The notes under the pieces are model-generated. The model did not search any database and was not told where the DNA came from. It was given only the letters and a program-made list of their open reading frames with translations. The position numbers were made by a program, and so were the translations under genes. Shown here piece after piece: positions 6,804 through 16,500 of a stretch of 64,000 nt of DNA. Every line of letters starts with the position of its first letter. Within the stretch, counting starts at the first letter, position 1. The DNA comes from an uncultured Eubacteriales bacterium (GTDB lineage: Bacteria; Bacillota; Clostridia; Oscillospirales; CAG-272), in the NCBI GenBank assembly GCA_934525675.1, contig CAKSZH010000013.1, positions 4,294-68,293 of the forward strand. Direction: 5' to 3'.

Positions 6804-7982
6804 TTAGTGCAATGGGAAATATATGGATGAATAGGGCTCGGGAACTATTCTGCCAGGAGCGTAATGATCGGTTCCATATATATGATAATGTGGTCCATTA
6901 GAATAATTGAGATTTTCATCCCATCGAAAAACTTCAATGCCTGTTACTGGATCCATCCAACTAATCAAAACACCATTTTTTGTCCCTGGTCGTGGTACTT
7001 TAAGTAACCCCATTGGGTGAAAATCATCAGGATTGACCGGAAATATTACATCCCCGTTCTCATTGGTTTGGATTTCAACTTCTTCCTTTTCAATTTCAGC
7101 AGTATTGATATGAGAAGTTTCAATCGCACGACATAGTTGCCGTGTTAGTTCTACCCCGACGACTACCAAAGCTACGACGAGAATAGCACCAATTAACAAT
7201 GTTCCGAAAGTCAATACTCCAGCAAATTCTCCTGTCGGATCGGTATACATCACCGGATTATTGGAGCAGTATGCAAAGAGGTTATACCCGATCAGGTCTC
7301 CGTTTCCGTTGATTGTGCCATCCGCATTGATGAATCTTCCCACATAGGAATCGTAGTATCTGGATTGCAGATAGTAGAGATTCGTTTCCGTATCCAGATA
7401 ATACCCTCTGTACCGGAACGGGTTCATCGCGCCGATGCCGTTGGTATTCGTCAGGACGGTGCAGTTGCCCCAGGCGTCATAGCAGTAGCTTGCGACCTTG
7501 GTGCCGCTTGCGTTGTAGATTGCGATGATGTTGCCGAAAACGTCCTTCTCGTACAGATAATAATCAAACTGTTTATCTGCGTAGGACGAATTGCGGTACA
7601 TCATGCCCATCGGAAGCCCCGCGTCGTCGTAGAAGTACACGAGCAACTGATTGCCCCATTCCTCCGCAACGATCCGGTCGCCGTCCAGCGAATAGGTGTG
7701 CGTAACGCCGTCCACCGTCTTGGTCAGGCGGAGCCCTTGATCGTTGTAGGTGAAGGAGAGCGATTTGCCGTTCGCTGTGGCGGTTGCAAGCTGTCTGCCG
7801 TTCTTCCACGTGAAGGTGTACGCCGTTCTGCCGTAGTAGGTCAGCGGGTTTCCGATCGCGTCATAGGTGATTGTATGTCCCTTGTAGGACGTCAGGAGGT
7901 CGCCCCACGAGGTATCGGTACCGATAGACATTGGTAAGACCGGTGTCTTACCGCGTTCAGAAAGCCGATGGAATTCCTCCAA
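6804..7982 (-). CDS. Orphan Rhs cassette 2 with PHYHI-type toxin tip
   Basis: A 392-residue open frame. Residues about 30-240 are Rhs core (SWGDLLTSYKGHTITYDAIG through YLQSRYYDSYVGRFINAD). Its first 30 residues are a diverged version of the matching complete-rhs segment. Next come YCSNNPVMYTDPTG, a membrane-like segment (LIGAILVVALVVVGVELT) and a compact C-terminal toxin domain with NPDDFHPMGL, FRWDENLNYSNGPHYHI and PGRIVPEPYSSIYF. The His cluster suggests a nuclease-like or other metal or acid-base active site, but the family was not identified. This orphan retains the most core sequence, so it has the longest homology for recombination. No signal peptide is present. Confidence 0.7.
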   Translation of the reverse strand: MEEFHRLSERGKTPVLPMSIGTDTSWGDLLTSYKGHTITYDAIGNPLTYYGRTAYTFTWKNGRQLATATANGKSLSFTYNDQGLRLTKTVDGVTHTYSLDGDRIVAEEWGNQLLVYFYDDAGLPMGMMYRNSSYADKQFDYYLYEKDVFGNIIAIYNASGTKVASYCYDAWGNCTVLTNTNGIGAMNPFRYRGYYLDTETNLYYLQSRYYDSYVGRFINADGTINGNGDLIGYNLFAYCSNNPVMYTDPTGEFAGVLTFGTLLIGAILVVALVVVGVELTRQLCRAIETSHINTAEIEKEEVEIQTNENGDVIFPVNPDDFHPMGLLKVPRPGTKNGVLISWMDPVTGIEVFRWDENLNYSNGPHYHIYGTDHYAPGRIVPEPYSSIYFPLH

Positions 7983-8011
7983 GGGATATCCCCATACGTC
8001 GAAGAAGGTAA

Positions 8012-8482
8012 TTATTCTAAATATGAATCAAATGTTAGGCACCTAATGTCGTTAATCAATACGCTGTTTCTATCAGTGTGATTTTCACTCTTAATAAACA
8101 CTCTATTTTCTTGCACGCCCGCAATTTTCCCTCGAAGCACTTCGTTTTGGCAAGATTCAACCTGCAAAGTCATTGTTTTTTGAGAATCCAACAGATAACG
8201 AAGAACGGAGAGCATACATTTGTTTTGCTCGATTGTAATGGAAACAGGCTGTAACGGATCCCTTCCCATCATACCGATCATTTGTTCTCTGAACAATTCG
8301 TTGATCTCAAATTTTTCTATGTTACGCAATGGGACACACAAAAAACCATCGTAGCAAAGATGACTTTCCAAATAAAGTATCAGTGTTTCGGAATCTGAAT
8401 CATAAACATAGCCAAAATAATTATGCTTAGGAAGATCACCCCGAATCCAAACTTTCACGAATTCGTTTTTCTGTAATTTCAT
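8012..8482 (-). CDS. Unknown protein with two Sm-like repeats
   Basis: A 156-residue protein that appears to contain two similar beta-rich halves. Both follow the pattern G-x-V...hydrophobic strand...V-P-L/I-N-x-I (GYVYDSDSETLILYLES with VPLRNIEKF, and GKIAGVQENRVFIKSEN with VLINDIRCL). This resembles Sm/LSm-like barrels, but only at pattern level. It lies between cassettes 1 and 2 and is separated from the upstream immunity gene by a 13-bp hairpin. It may be an extra immunity gene whose toxin is gone. The ribosome binding site is weak. Confidence 0.55.
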   Translation of the reverse strand: MKLQKNEFVKVWIRGDLPKHNYFGYVYDSDSETLILYLESHLCYDGFLCVPLRNIEKFEINELFREQMIGMMGRDPLQPVSITIEQNKCMLSVLRYLLDSQKTMTLQVESCQNEVLRGKIAGVQENRVFIKSENHTDRNSVLINDIRCLTFDSYLE

Positions 8483-8496
8483 ACACTTACTAACTG

Positions 8497-8534
8497 CGAT
8501 ATATGCCTTATAATAAACTACAAGGCATATATCG
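8497..8534. repeat. AT-rich 13-bp hairpin
   Basis: Perfect inverted repeat with arms CGATATATGCCTT (8497-8509) and AAGGCATATATCG (8522-8534) and a 12-nt loop. It lies between the immunity gene at 8546 and the start of the gene at 8482. It could be a terminator without a T-run, a protein-binding operator, or a cassette joint mark. Confidence 0.75.
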
Positions 8535-8545
8535 TTGACCTCCGA

Positions 8546-8839
8546 TCAAAATTCTACTATCTTATGATCGTATTTACACGGAATTCCCCGGGATACTACC
8601 TGGCAGGCTATCGGATGATTGCATACGTAACTGTTCAACCATTTAACAAATCCATCGGTTGTACAAACAATCACCTTACGCCCGTTGGTGTATTCATAGT
8701 ATTCCGGATCATCTGCATCGGGCAGCCAGTTGAGAAACTCTTGAGCAAGTTGACTGATGCGTTCAAAAACTGTTGAGGGGACACAAATCAAATCACTTTC
8801 TTCATACATGTCCTCATAAACGATATATACAAATTCCAT
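8546..8839 (-). CDS. Immunity-like protein for the HINT-linked toxin
   Basis: A 97-residue acidic protein starting MEFVYIVYEDMYEESDLIC, with GGAGG seven bases before the ATG. The ribosome binding site overlaps the last codons of the toxin gene, which stops at 8844, so the two are translationally linked. The sequence carries a short domain (VYIVYEDMYEESDLI, VIVCTTDGFVKWLNSYV) with no membrane helix or catalytic motif. It is very likely the immunity protein of the toxin at 8844-10010. The family is not recognised. Confidence 0.7.
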   Translation of the reverse strand: MEFVYIVYEDMYEESDLICVPSTVFERISQLAQEFLNWLPDADDPEYYEYTNGRKVIVCTTDGFVKWLNSYVCNHPIACQVVSRGIPCKYDHKIVEF

Positions 8840-8843
8840 TGAA

Positions 8844-10010
8844 TTACCTCCAAATAATCGGAATATGCATATTCTTGATTTTGATATGTTCCAAGTTGCT
8901 CCATATACCATTTCGATTCGGATGGGTCGTCGGTCTATGGTTAGAGATACCATATTCATCAGCCCAGTCAACCATCGTGTTTGCATCATTAAGAGTTAAT
9001 CCTCTTTCATTCTCTTTGGCTAAATCAAGGAGAGCCTGTTGATCTTTGTTGAAACGATTTCCCCCGCACCGATTATGCACCAACACTTCCAAGTTGCCGA
9101 CATGGTAGGTGTGGAACCCTTCGACCTCGAAGTTATAAGTGCCGATCGAACTTTCCAGAATCTCGTGCTGTACCTGCTCGATGATGACATATTCACCGTT
9201 GAGCAGCTGCAGTCTGTCTCCGGCACGAAGTTGGATTGCTGCTGTCCACCCCTTCTCTGGAACATAGAACGGATGTGTCGGGGTACAGACAATTTCCTCT
9301 CCGCCTACGGTAACGTGGACAAGTTCTTTCGTCTCATTACGGAATGTCTGAACAACCTGCTTCAACTCGGTTTCTCCGGTCTCAGGATCGGTTGCCCAGA
9401 CCCAGTCCCCGGCTTTAATTCCCTCAATCGCAATATGTCCCGCTGCGGTCGCTATCATTGTTCCCGCCACAAAACATATATTTCCGCCGGTTGACGCATA
9501 ATACATACCGCATAACATGGTCCCAGCTTGTGCAATTGATTGGGTAACATCCCGGTATGTATTATAAGCTTCCTCGTCTCCGCCCATAATCCCGTCACGC
9601 ACAACATTGTAACCGGTTCCGGCTTCGACTATTTCAGCGCATCCATTTACTACGGTTGCAGTGCCGGTCACCAATGTTACCGCTGCAATGCCCAGCATCA
9701 CTGGTGCCGCGGTTCCGCAGGAAAGAATGGTTGCTGCAATGGCAACAGCGGCAACACCGACCGCGAGCAGGCTCGCTCCGTTGAAAAATTTGTTCCAATC
9801 CCACGTCCCCGTCGGGTCATATCCCATAACCGGGTTATTCGCGCAGTAACCGAAGAGATTGTACGAAAGCAATTCATCCCCGATTCCGAGATTTCCGGCA
9901 TCATCCGCATTGATGAACCGGCCGGTATAGGAATCGTAGTATCTGGATTGGAGATAGTACAGATTTGTTTCCGTGTCCAGATAATACCCTCTGTACCGGA
10001 ACGGGTTCAT
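8844..10010 (-). CDS. Orphan Rhs cassette 1: HINT autoprocessing domain plus toxin tip
   Basis: A 388-residue open frame from MNPF. Core similarity is open upstream to about 10112. After ANNPVMGYDPTGTW comes a hydrophobic linker, then a pretoxin HINT domain (residues about 175-315). The HINT domain opens with CFVAGTMIATAAG, has TPTHPFYVPEKGW, and closes with NFEVEGFHTYHVGNLEVLVHN. This fold performs intein-like self-cleavage and would release the last 70 or so residues. The released tip (FNKDQQALLDLAKENERG, then HRPTTHPNRNG, W and EHIKIKNMHIPI) has several His and Asn residues and looks like a small nuclease-type toxin, family uncertain. The immunity gene at 8546-8839 follows directly. There is no signal peptide, so it is probably a donor cassette. 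Confidence 0.8.
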   Translation of the reverse strand: MNPFRYRGYYLDTETNLYYLQSRYYDSYTGRFINADDAGNLGIGDELLSYNLFGYCANNPVMGYDPTGTWDWNKFFNGASLLAVGVAAVAIAATILSCGTAAPVMLGIAAVTLVTGTATVVNGCAEIVEAGTGYNVVRDGIMGGDEEAYNTYRDVTQSIAQAGTMLCGMYYASTGGNICFVAGTMIATAAGHIAIEGIKAGDWVWATDPETGETELKQVVQTFRNETKELVHVTVGGEEIVCTPTHPFYVPEKGWTAAIQLRAGDRLQLLNGEYVIIEQVQHEILESSIGTYNFEVEGFHTYHVGNLEVLVHNRCGGNRFNKDQQALLDLAKENERGLTLNDANTMVDWADEYGISNHRPTTHPNRNGIWSNLEHIKIKNMHIPIIWR

Positions 10011-10115
10011 TGTGCCGATACCGTTGGTATTCGTCAGGACAGTGCAGTTGCCCCAGGCGTCATAGCAGTAACTTGCGACCTTGGTTCCGCTCGCGTTGTA
10101 GATTGCAAGGATCCC

Positions 10116-10141
10116 CCCGCCGCCTCATGTGAGGCGGCGGG
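10116..10141. terminator. Perfect 12-bp GC palindrome at cassette 1 joint
   Basis: Arms CCCGCCGCCTCA (10116-10127) and TGAGGCGGCGGG (10130-10141). Read on the plus strand it is followed by TAATTTTTTG, so it can act as an intrinsic terminator in that direction. The Rhs core of cassette 1 starts only 3-4 bp to its left, inside the codons for IYNASG. Confidence 0.7.
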
Positions 10142-10285
10142 TAATTTTTTGTGAGGTTCAGTTGGTTTACTGTGCTTCTTGGGTTACTCTCCAATCACGG
10201 ACAAGAAGGTGTCTCCTCAATCAATGGTGTTACAGTTTTTGCAACAATGTTGGAAATTGCTGATCATGGATACTTGCATGGAAAT

Positions 10286-10513
10286 TTATTCGTTAGATAT
10301 TCGATATAATATTAACGAAATAACAAGCATCAATATCAATATATATTGCACGATAAAGCATATGTGAAGCGCATCGTTTGTTGGAAATTCAGGCGGTAGT
10401 AACCAGTATGCGAATTCACAAATAGCATACAAAACAGTGATGATAGCACCGATTATCATGGATATCCACAAACAGATTTTTGCAATAAGCAATATCAATC
10501 TACTCTTGTTCAT
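10286..10513 (-). CDS. Small membrane immunity-like protein of complete Rhs
   Basis: A 75-residue protein starting MNKSRLILLIAKICLW, with at least two hydrophobic helices (ISMIIGAIITVLYAI and FIVQYILILMLVISLIL). GAAGGG lies at good spacing before the ATG. A GTG start three codons earlier is too close to that site. It begins 16 bp after the stop of the complete rhs gene and is probably the immunity protein for its hydrophobic tip. This matches the usual rhs/wapA order (toxin, then immunity). No family was recognised. Confidence 0.65.
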   Translation of the reverse strand: MNKSRLILLIAKICLWISMIIGAIITVLYAICEFAYWLLPPEFPTNDALHICFIVQYILILMLVISLILYRISNE

Positions 10514-10528
10514 TACAGACACCCTTCA

Positions 10529-13500
10529 TCAACGTAATGTATAATTTCTTTGTTTAGCACGTTTTACGGGATCATTTGTAAAACATGAATATATTGCATT
10601 CCCAACGTTGTATGCGGCAAATCCATATGATAGAATTGAACTATATGTAGAGGCTGACATGCTCAAAAATTCCATTGGATTTTTTAGACGATATAACATC
10701 TCTCCTCCGGCACTTGACATAAAGTTCCGAGCATTAAATCCATCCAATTTCATAAGTTCCAAAGTATCCTGAAACGGCATAGATTGATTAAAAAATCCAG
10801 ATAGGTAACCTGCGGTTTTTGTTATTGGCAGAAGTCCAATTTCCGATGCACCATTGTCAAAGATTGAATCAATTACATCTCCAACTATGTCTTGAGCCGA
10901 ATCTCCATCTTGTTTACTTTTCTTTATTTGGAGAGCCGCCACTTCTGTTGTTTTCGCAGCAATCGTTATTGCACTAGAAATTGCAATGGTTCCCGCAACG
11001 GATCCAGCACCAAAAGTTGCGACAGTTAAAACAACGCTCGCGGTTATCACGGCTGCAACACACACAATTGCCGCAAGTTTTCCCCAATTAAAAGTCCCCG
11101 TCGGGTCATATCCCATAACCGGATTATTAGCGCAATAGGAGAACAGATTGTACGAAAGCAATTCATCCCCGATTCCGAGGTTTCCGGCATCATCCGCATT
11201 GATGAATCTGCCCGTATACGCGTCGTAGTATCTGGATTGGAGATAGTACAGATTTGTTTCCGTGTCCAGATAATACCCTCTGTACCGGAACGGGTTCATT
11301 GTACCGATACCGTTGGTATTCGTCAGGACGGTGCAGTTACCCCAGGCATCATAGCAATAGGATACGACCTTGGTGCCGCTCGCGTTGTAGATTGCGATAA
11401 TGTTGCCGAACACGTCCTTCTCGTACAGATAATAATCAAACTGTTTATCTGCGTAGGACGAGTTGCGGTACATCATGCCCATCGGGAGCCCATCATCGTC
11501 GTAGAAGTACACGAGCAGCTGATTGCCCCATTCCTCCGCGACGATCCGGTCGCCGTCCAGCGAATAGGTGTGCGTAACGCCGTCCACCGTCTTGGTCAGG
11601 CGCATGCCCTGGTCGTTATAGGTGAAGGAAAGCGTTTTGCCGTTCGCCGTCGCGGTTGCAAGCTGTCTGCCGTTCTTCCAGGTAAAGGTGTACGCCGTTC
11701 TGCCGTAGTAGGTCAAGGGGTTTCCGATCGCGTCATAGGTGATCGTGTGTCCCTTGTAGGACGTCAGGAGGTCGCCCCAGTTCGCGTTGCCGTAAGTATA
11801 CACATTGGTATAAACCGGCGTTTTGTCGGACAGGTCCTCGCCGTTCATCATCAGGCTGAAGGCTTCCTTATACAGGATGTTGCCTGCCTTATCGTAGGTA
11901 TAATAGTAGGTATAGTTCTTCTCGCGGTTGTCCTCGCGGACCATCTGTCCGAGGTCATCATAGGCGTAACGGACGATCAAATAGTTCCCACGCGACACCG
12001 AGGTAATGTTCCCATTGTGATCATAGGTCAGATTATAGGTCGTTCCGCTGCCGTTGATCAGAGTCTGGTAGGATTTCACAAGACCCGTTGTCGAACCGTT
12101 TGCTCCGTCCAGGTAAGTATACGTTACCTGGTTTGTCACAAGATTTTCGGGTGTTTTGAGGTCGCGCAGAACAAACGTCTTACCCGACAGACGCATAAGA
12201 TCGTCACGCAGGATCGTTGCGTGATACCCTTTATCCGCTAAGGCATTCGCCGAAATCGTACTCACATATTGGTCTGTCGGGTCATAACCGTACGAATACG
12301 CAAAGGTGTAGAAACCATTGGCAGAACCATGATTCGCAAATTCAAAGCTGCTGTATTTCTCTACTACCCGGTTTTTCTCATCGTACCGGTACTGGTTCGT
12401 CCGATAGGTATACGCCTCTCCGAGGTCGGAAATCTGTGTGCTGTGCAACAGTCCGGTCGGGGTATACAGATATGTATACTGTTCGTTCCGCGTGTGATCG
12501 GTGTACCGAACCAAACGACCCGCAGCGTCATACGCGTAGGTATACATTTTGACCTCATCAGCGGTTGCGCTTTCAGCATACCACACCTCGCTGACTCTGT
12601 CAAGAGTATCATAGACATATCTGACACTTGCACCATTTCCATAGCGCATTTCACTGACTTTTCCATTGTTGTCATTGAGTATATAGTCCACAAGGGTAGT
12701 CGAACCGACAGAAATATCTTCCATCTGCCCGAATACGTTATACGAAAACGTATATTTGGTCGTATCAGTGGTAACAGAGTCGAGAAGACCTTCGGTGTTA
12801 TATTTGTAATTCACGGGAGCAAGATTGGTCTCGGTCAGCTCCACCATGTTATACACGGCGGTTTTTACCCCGATCAGATTACCGAAGCCATCATAGGTAT
12901 ACACTTTTGCCGTGCCGTCCGGAGCAACGGTGAAGGATACGTTTCCGGTTGCCGTGTCATAGTAATACCGTGTGATCTTTCCGCGTTCATCCGTGGAGGT
13001 GCTGACGGAGCCGTAAGCGGCAGAGGAGGTATTCTCCACATAGGTGCTGGAAGTTTTGGTAATACCGTCGGATGTACTGGTTTTTTCACTGGTACACTGC
13101 CCGGTTGTGTTGTAAGTATATTCTTTGATATACCGCCGGTTGTCATCGCTGAAGGACGACGGCACCGCTCCCACAATTTCCGAATAGGGTTTTTCCCCAT
13201 ACGAATAACTGACGCCGGCAACAAACTTGTAATAAGAGGAAACCGATTTTACCGTACCGTCACTATCGTTATAACTGTACACCAGCCAGTCGGAAGCGTT
13301 TTTGACCGATTTTTCCAATTTCGGAATGCCGTTTACATATTTGTAGAAATACCAGTATTCATCGGTTCCGTCGGACTTATAAATCAGATCTCCGTTGTTG
13401 TTGTACTTATACTGTTCGGCATAAATATAATTTGGATTTTCGGAATACAGCTGTACGCTGATGTCGGTAAACATAGCGGTCCCGATCTGATAATCATAGA

Positions 13501-16500
13501 CCACGGAAACCGTGATAGACTGAATTCCGTCTTCTTCCGGGACCGTGAACACATCGGAAACAAACTGCCAATCGCTTGTGCCGCGGTCAAACGGGACATA
13601 ATACTCCGCCGGAGTCGGCACTGTTCCGTCGGAATTTGCAACATAATTCACCGTCATCTTCAAACCGAAGCGGCTGTTTTCATTTGCCGAGATGTGATCC
13701 GCTTTTCCGAAGCCGGAAACCAGCAGTTTACACCCCTTGTACCGTGCAGAACCCGTATCGTTTGAAACGATGGTCTGGACAAATTCACCCCTCAATCCCG
13801 CTTCGCCTTCAATTACAAGGACATTCGGGAAAGCGGGGTCATCCCGGTTAAAGTCGTTGTATCCAAGTGCAAAATCGGGCAGGTCCGCTTCACACCAGAA
13901 ATCCCCAAGCGTCCAGCCCGAAGAACCATGCTTCTTCGTGGTATGTACCGCGAAATCTCCACAACTGACCAAATTGTTTCCGGACGAACCGAGGTTCTTT
14001 TCCAGTACCACATTATCCACATGAAACACGGCAGAATCCGTTCCGCTTTTTGAGAAGAACAGCCCGATCATACCGTTTGTATCCGTGTCAACAGTGAAAC
14101 TGACTGTATAATAGTTATCCTCCGGGAATTTTTTTGTTACAGATACCCGCTGATTCTCTCCGTTGCGAGCGGGATAACTCGCTTCAATCGTTACACCGTC
14201 AGGATTACTTTCCGGAAGGGCTGATTCAATATTGAAAGAAAGTGTATAGGTGCCTTTTGATAATTGTACGTACTGAAGAAGGTACGCGGAGTTACTTACT
14301 GTTACTTGGGCACAATATTCTCCTCCGAAATACCCGGTGTCCGGGAATTCGGAAAGAGTAACACAATATGTATCCCAATAATTCAGCGACCCGAGTTCAA
14401 AACTGCCGTTCAGAAGGTAGTTCAGCCCCGTGTTCCCGGTCACAAAAGATTCCGACAGTTTGTTTTCCAGTGCGCGGTTTTCGGATGCATCCTCGTATCT
14501 GCCGCGCGTCGCGCCGTATATCATGTTTCTGTCCGCGTTTGTGGTATACTGGCTGACGCAACGGAGCTGATTGTCAAACGTATAATGCGAGATCAGGTCG
14601 TCCGTGGTACCGTATTTGTCATCCTTGCCGGCGGTACGGATCTCGGTGTACCCGCTGCCGTAGGTATACCCGACGCTTTGCCCGGGCGCTTTCTTGACTC
14701 CGCCAACCTCCGTTACTTTTGAAACCCGCCCGGCTGTATCATAAGTGTAGGAGAGTCCGTATTCAGCCTGAGCATCATACACGGTTTTGATTCTCCTGCC
14801 GAGCTCATACTCCACGGTATACGATCTGGTGTACGGTGTGGGATTGCCGCTTACCTGACGGCTGTACGTTGCCTGATCGAGAGTGATCGAGGTTCCTCCG
14901 GCGCCGTCATATTCAAACGTAACGGTTTCCGAAGTCTTTTCGTTCTTTACGGTCTTGAGAACCCCGGAACTTTCATAAGTCAGACTGAGGGTGGATATGG
15001 CTTTGCTGCTTCCCGCCGGGTAGATGTTGATCCCGGATACCGACTTGTACCCGTTTACCGTGGTATACGTAAACACAACGCGGTTTCCGATCTTGTCCCG
15101 CATCCGGTCCAGATAACCGGAAGTATTGAAATATCGCTTGGTATTGTTTTTGTCTGTCAGAAGAAATGTGGAATCGCTTTGCTTTTGCAGAGTCAGTCCC
15201 AACCCGTCTTCATCCAAGTATTTTCCATCGCCGCCGGGAAGCAGATAATGTGCAGTGCCGTCGCCGTCCGTCCAGATGTAAGCGGTCGTCTCCGTTCCGG
15301 ATTCTGAGAGATACGTGTAGGCGGTAACCGTTTCCTGACAGGTAAGGCGGTAATCCGTCAGCGTATTGGCGATCGGGGCGTCCGCACCGTTGATTTTCGA
15401 CTGGTTGTAAACCAGCCCCAGCTGGTAGCCGAACAGATTTTCCCCGGAGGAAACGGTGGGGAAAACAAAGCTGAGTTCGCCGGTCGCAAGATTGACGTGT
15501 CCCGTTCCCGCATTTGCGGCACCGTGCGAGGAATAGCTCCAGTAATCTTCCAAACCATTGACGACCTTATATTGAATCGCAAAACGGGGACGATTACCGG
15601 GAGCGTCGGAGGAGGCAAAATCCAGATTTCTGGCTGTTCCGCCGATAGGCTTGATTGCAACCCCGTAATTTGAAGTTCCTCCGTACCATGACCGTACAAG
15701 ATCGGAAATTGTCCAATTGATATAAGATCCCACGGAGGAGAGTGAATCAATTACCGTAAAGTCCTGTAACTCGGCGATTTTTCCCATGTTTTGGTCAGAA
15801 TACGCATTCCAGTTCAGAGACTCAGTCCAATCTTCTGAAACCCGATAGATACCAAGTGCAAGTTCGGTATCGCTGATATTGATCGGTCCGTCGGAATCCT
15901 TAAAATACAGGCTGAGTTTTGCGTCGGTCACCTGCGCCCCCTTGGGAAGCGTCGGAAGCTGATTCTGCTTCCAGTAAATGATGTGGGTTCCTCCGGAAGA
16001 CGTGATACCGGTGCGAAGCGTATCGGCTACACCATGTACCGATTTCGGAGGTTTTTCGGAAATATAGGTATCGCTGAATTCACTGTAGGCCCCGTTAATC
16101 GTCGGATCGACCGTAACCGGGAAAACACGCTCCGGGGCGTTGACCCACGCGGGGTCTGCCTCCAGCGTCAGAGTGAGCTTGTTATCCTTCCCCTCCGAAA
16201 GGGTATACGACACCGCGTCATAGGAATATGCCCCCGCCGCGTCATAAACCACCGGAGCGGGCAGATAATATACGGTTTCCCCGCTTTCCGGATCCGTGAC
16301 GGAAATCGAACCGTCCTCGTTGGACCGGGCGGAAAGGTGATTCAGTGTGAGTTCAAAGACATAGCGGTACTCTGCTGCGGCTTCTCTGACAATGATGTTT
16401 TCCTTCATTCTCCCGGCATCAAGGAGGTATTCCACATCCGTGCCCGGCAGAATGTCCCGATAAATAATGGAAGAAGAAAGATGTTTGAGCTCCATCCACT

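Noticed and set aside
8844..10010. An intein in the Rhs orphan
   Set aside because: The HINT domain is followed by a unique toxin tip, not by the second half of a host protein, so it is a release domain.
753..11660. Repeated about 500-bp units that could suggest a CRISPR or satellite array
   Set aside because: The repeats are coding Rhs core fragments with unrelated tips between them, not short repeats with unique spacers.
11237..13765. Long plus-strand frames opposite the complete rhs gene
   Set aside because: They repeat in every core copy because the core is repeated on the other strand. The sequence is Val/Ile/Arg-rich shadow.
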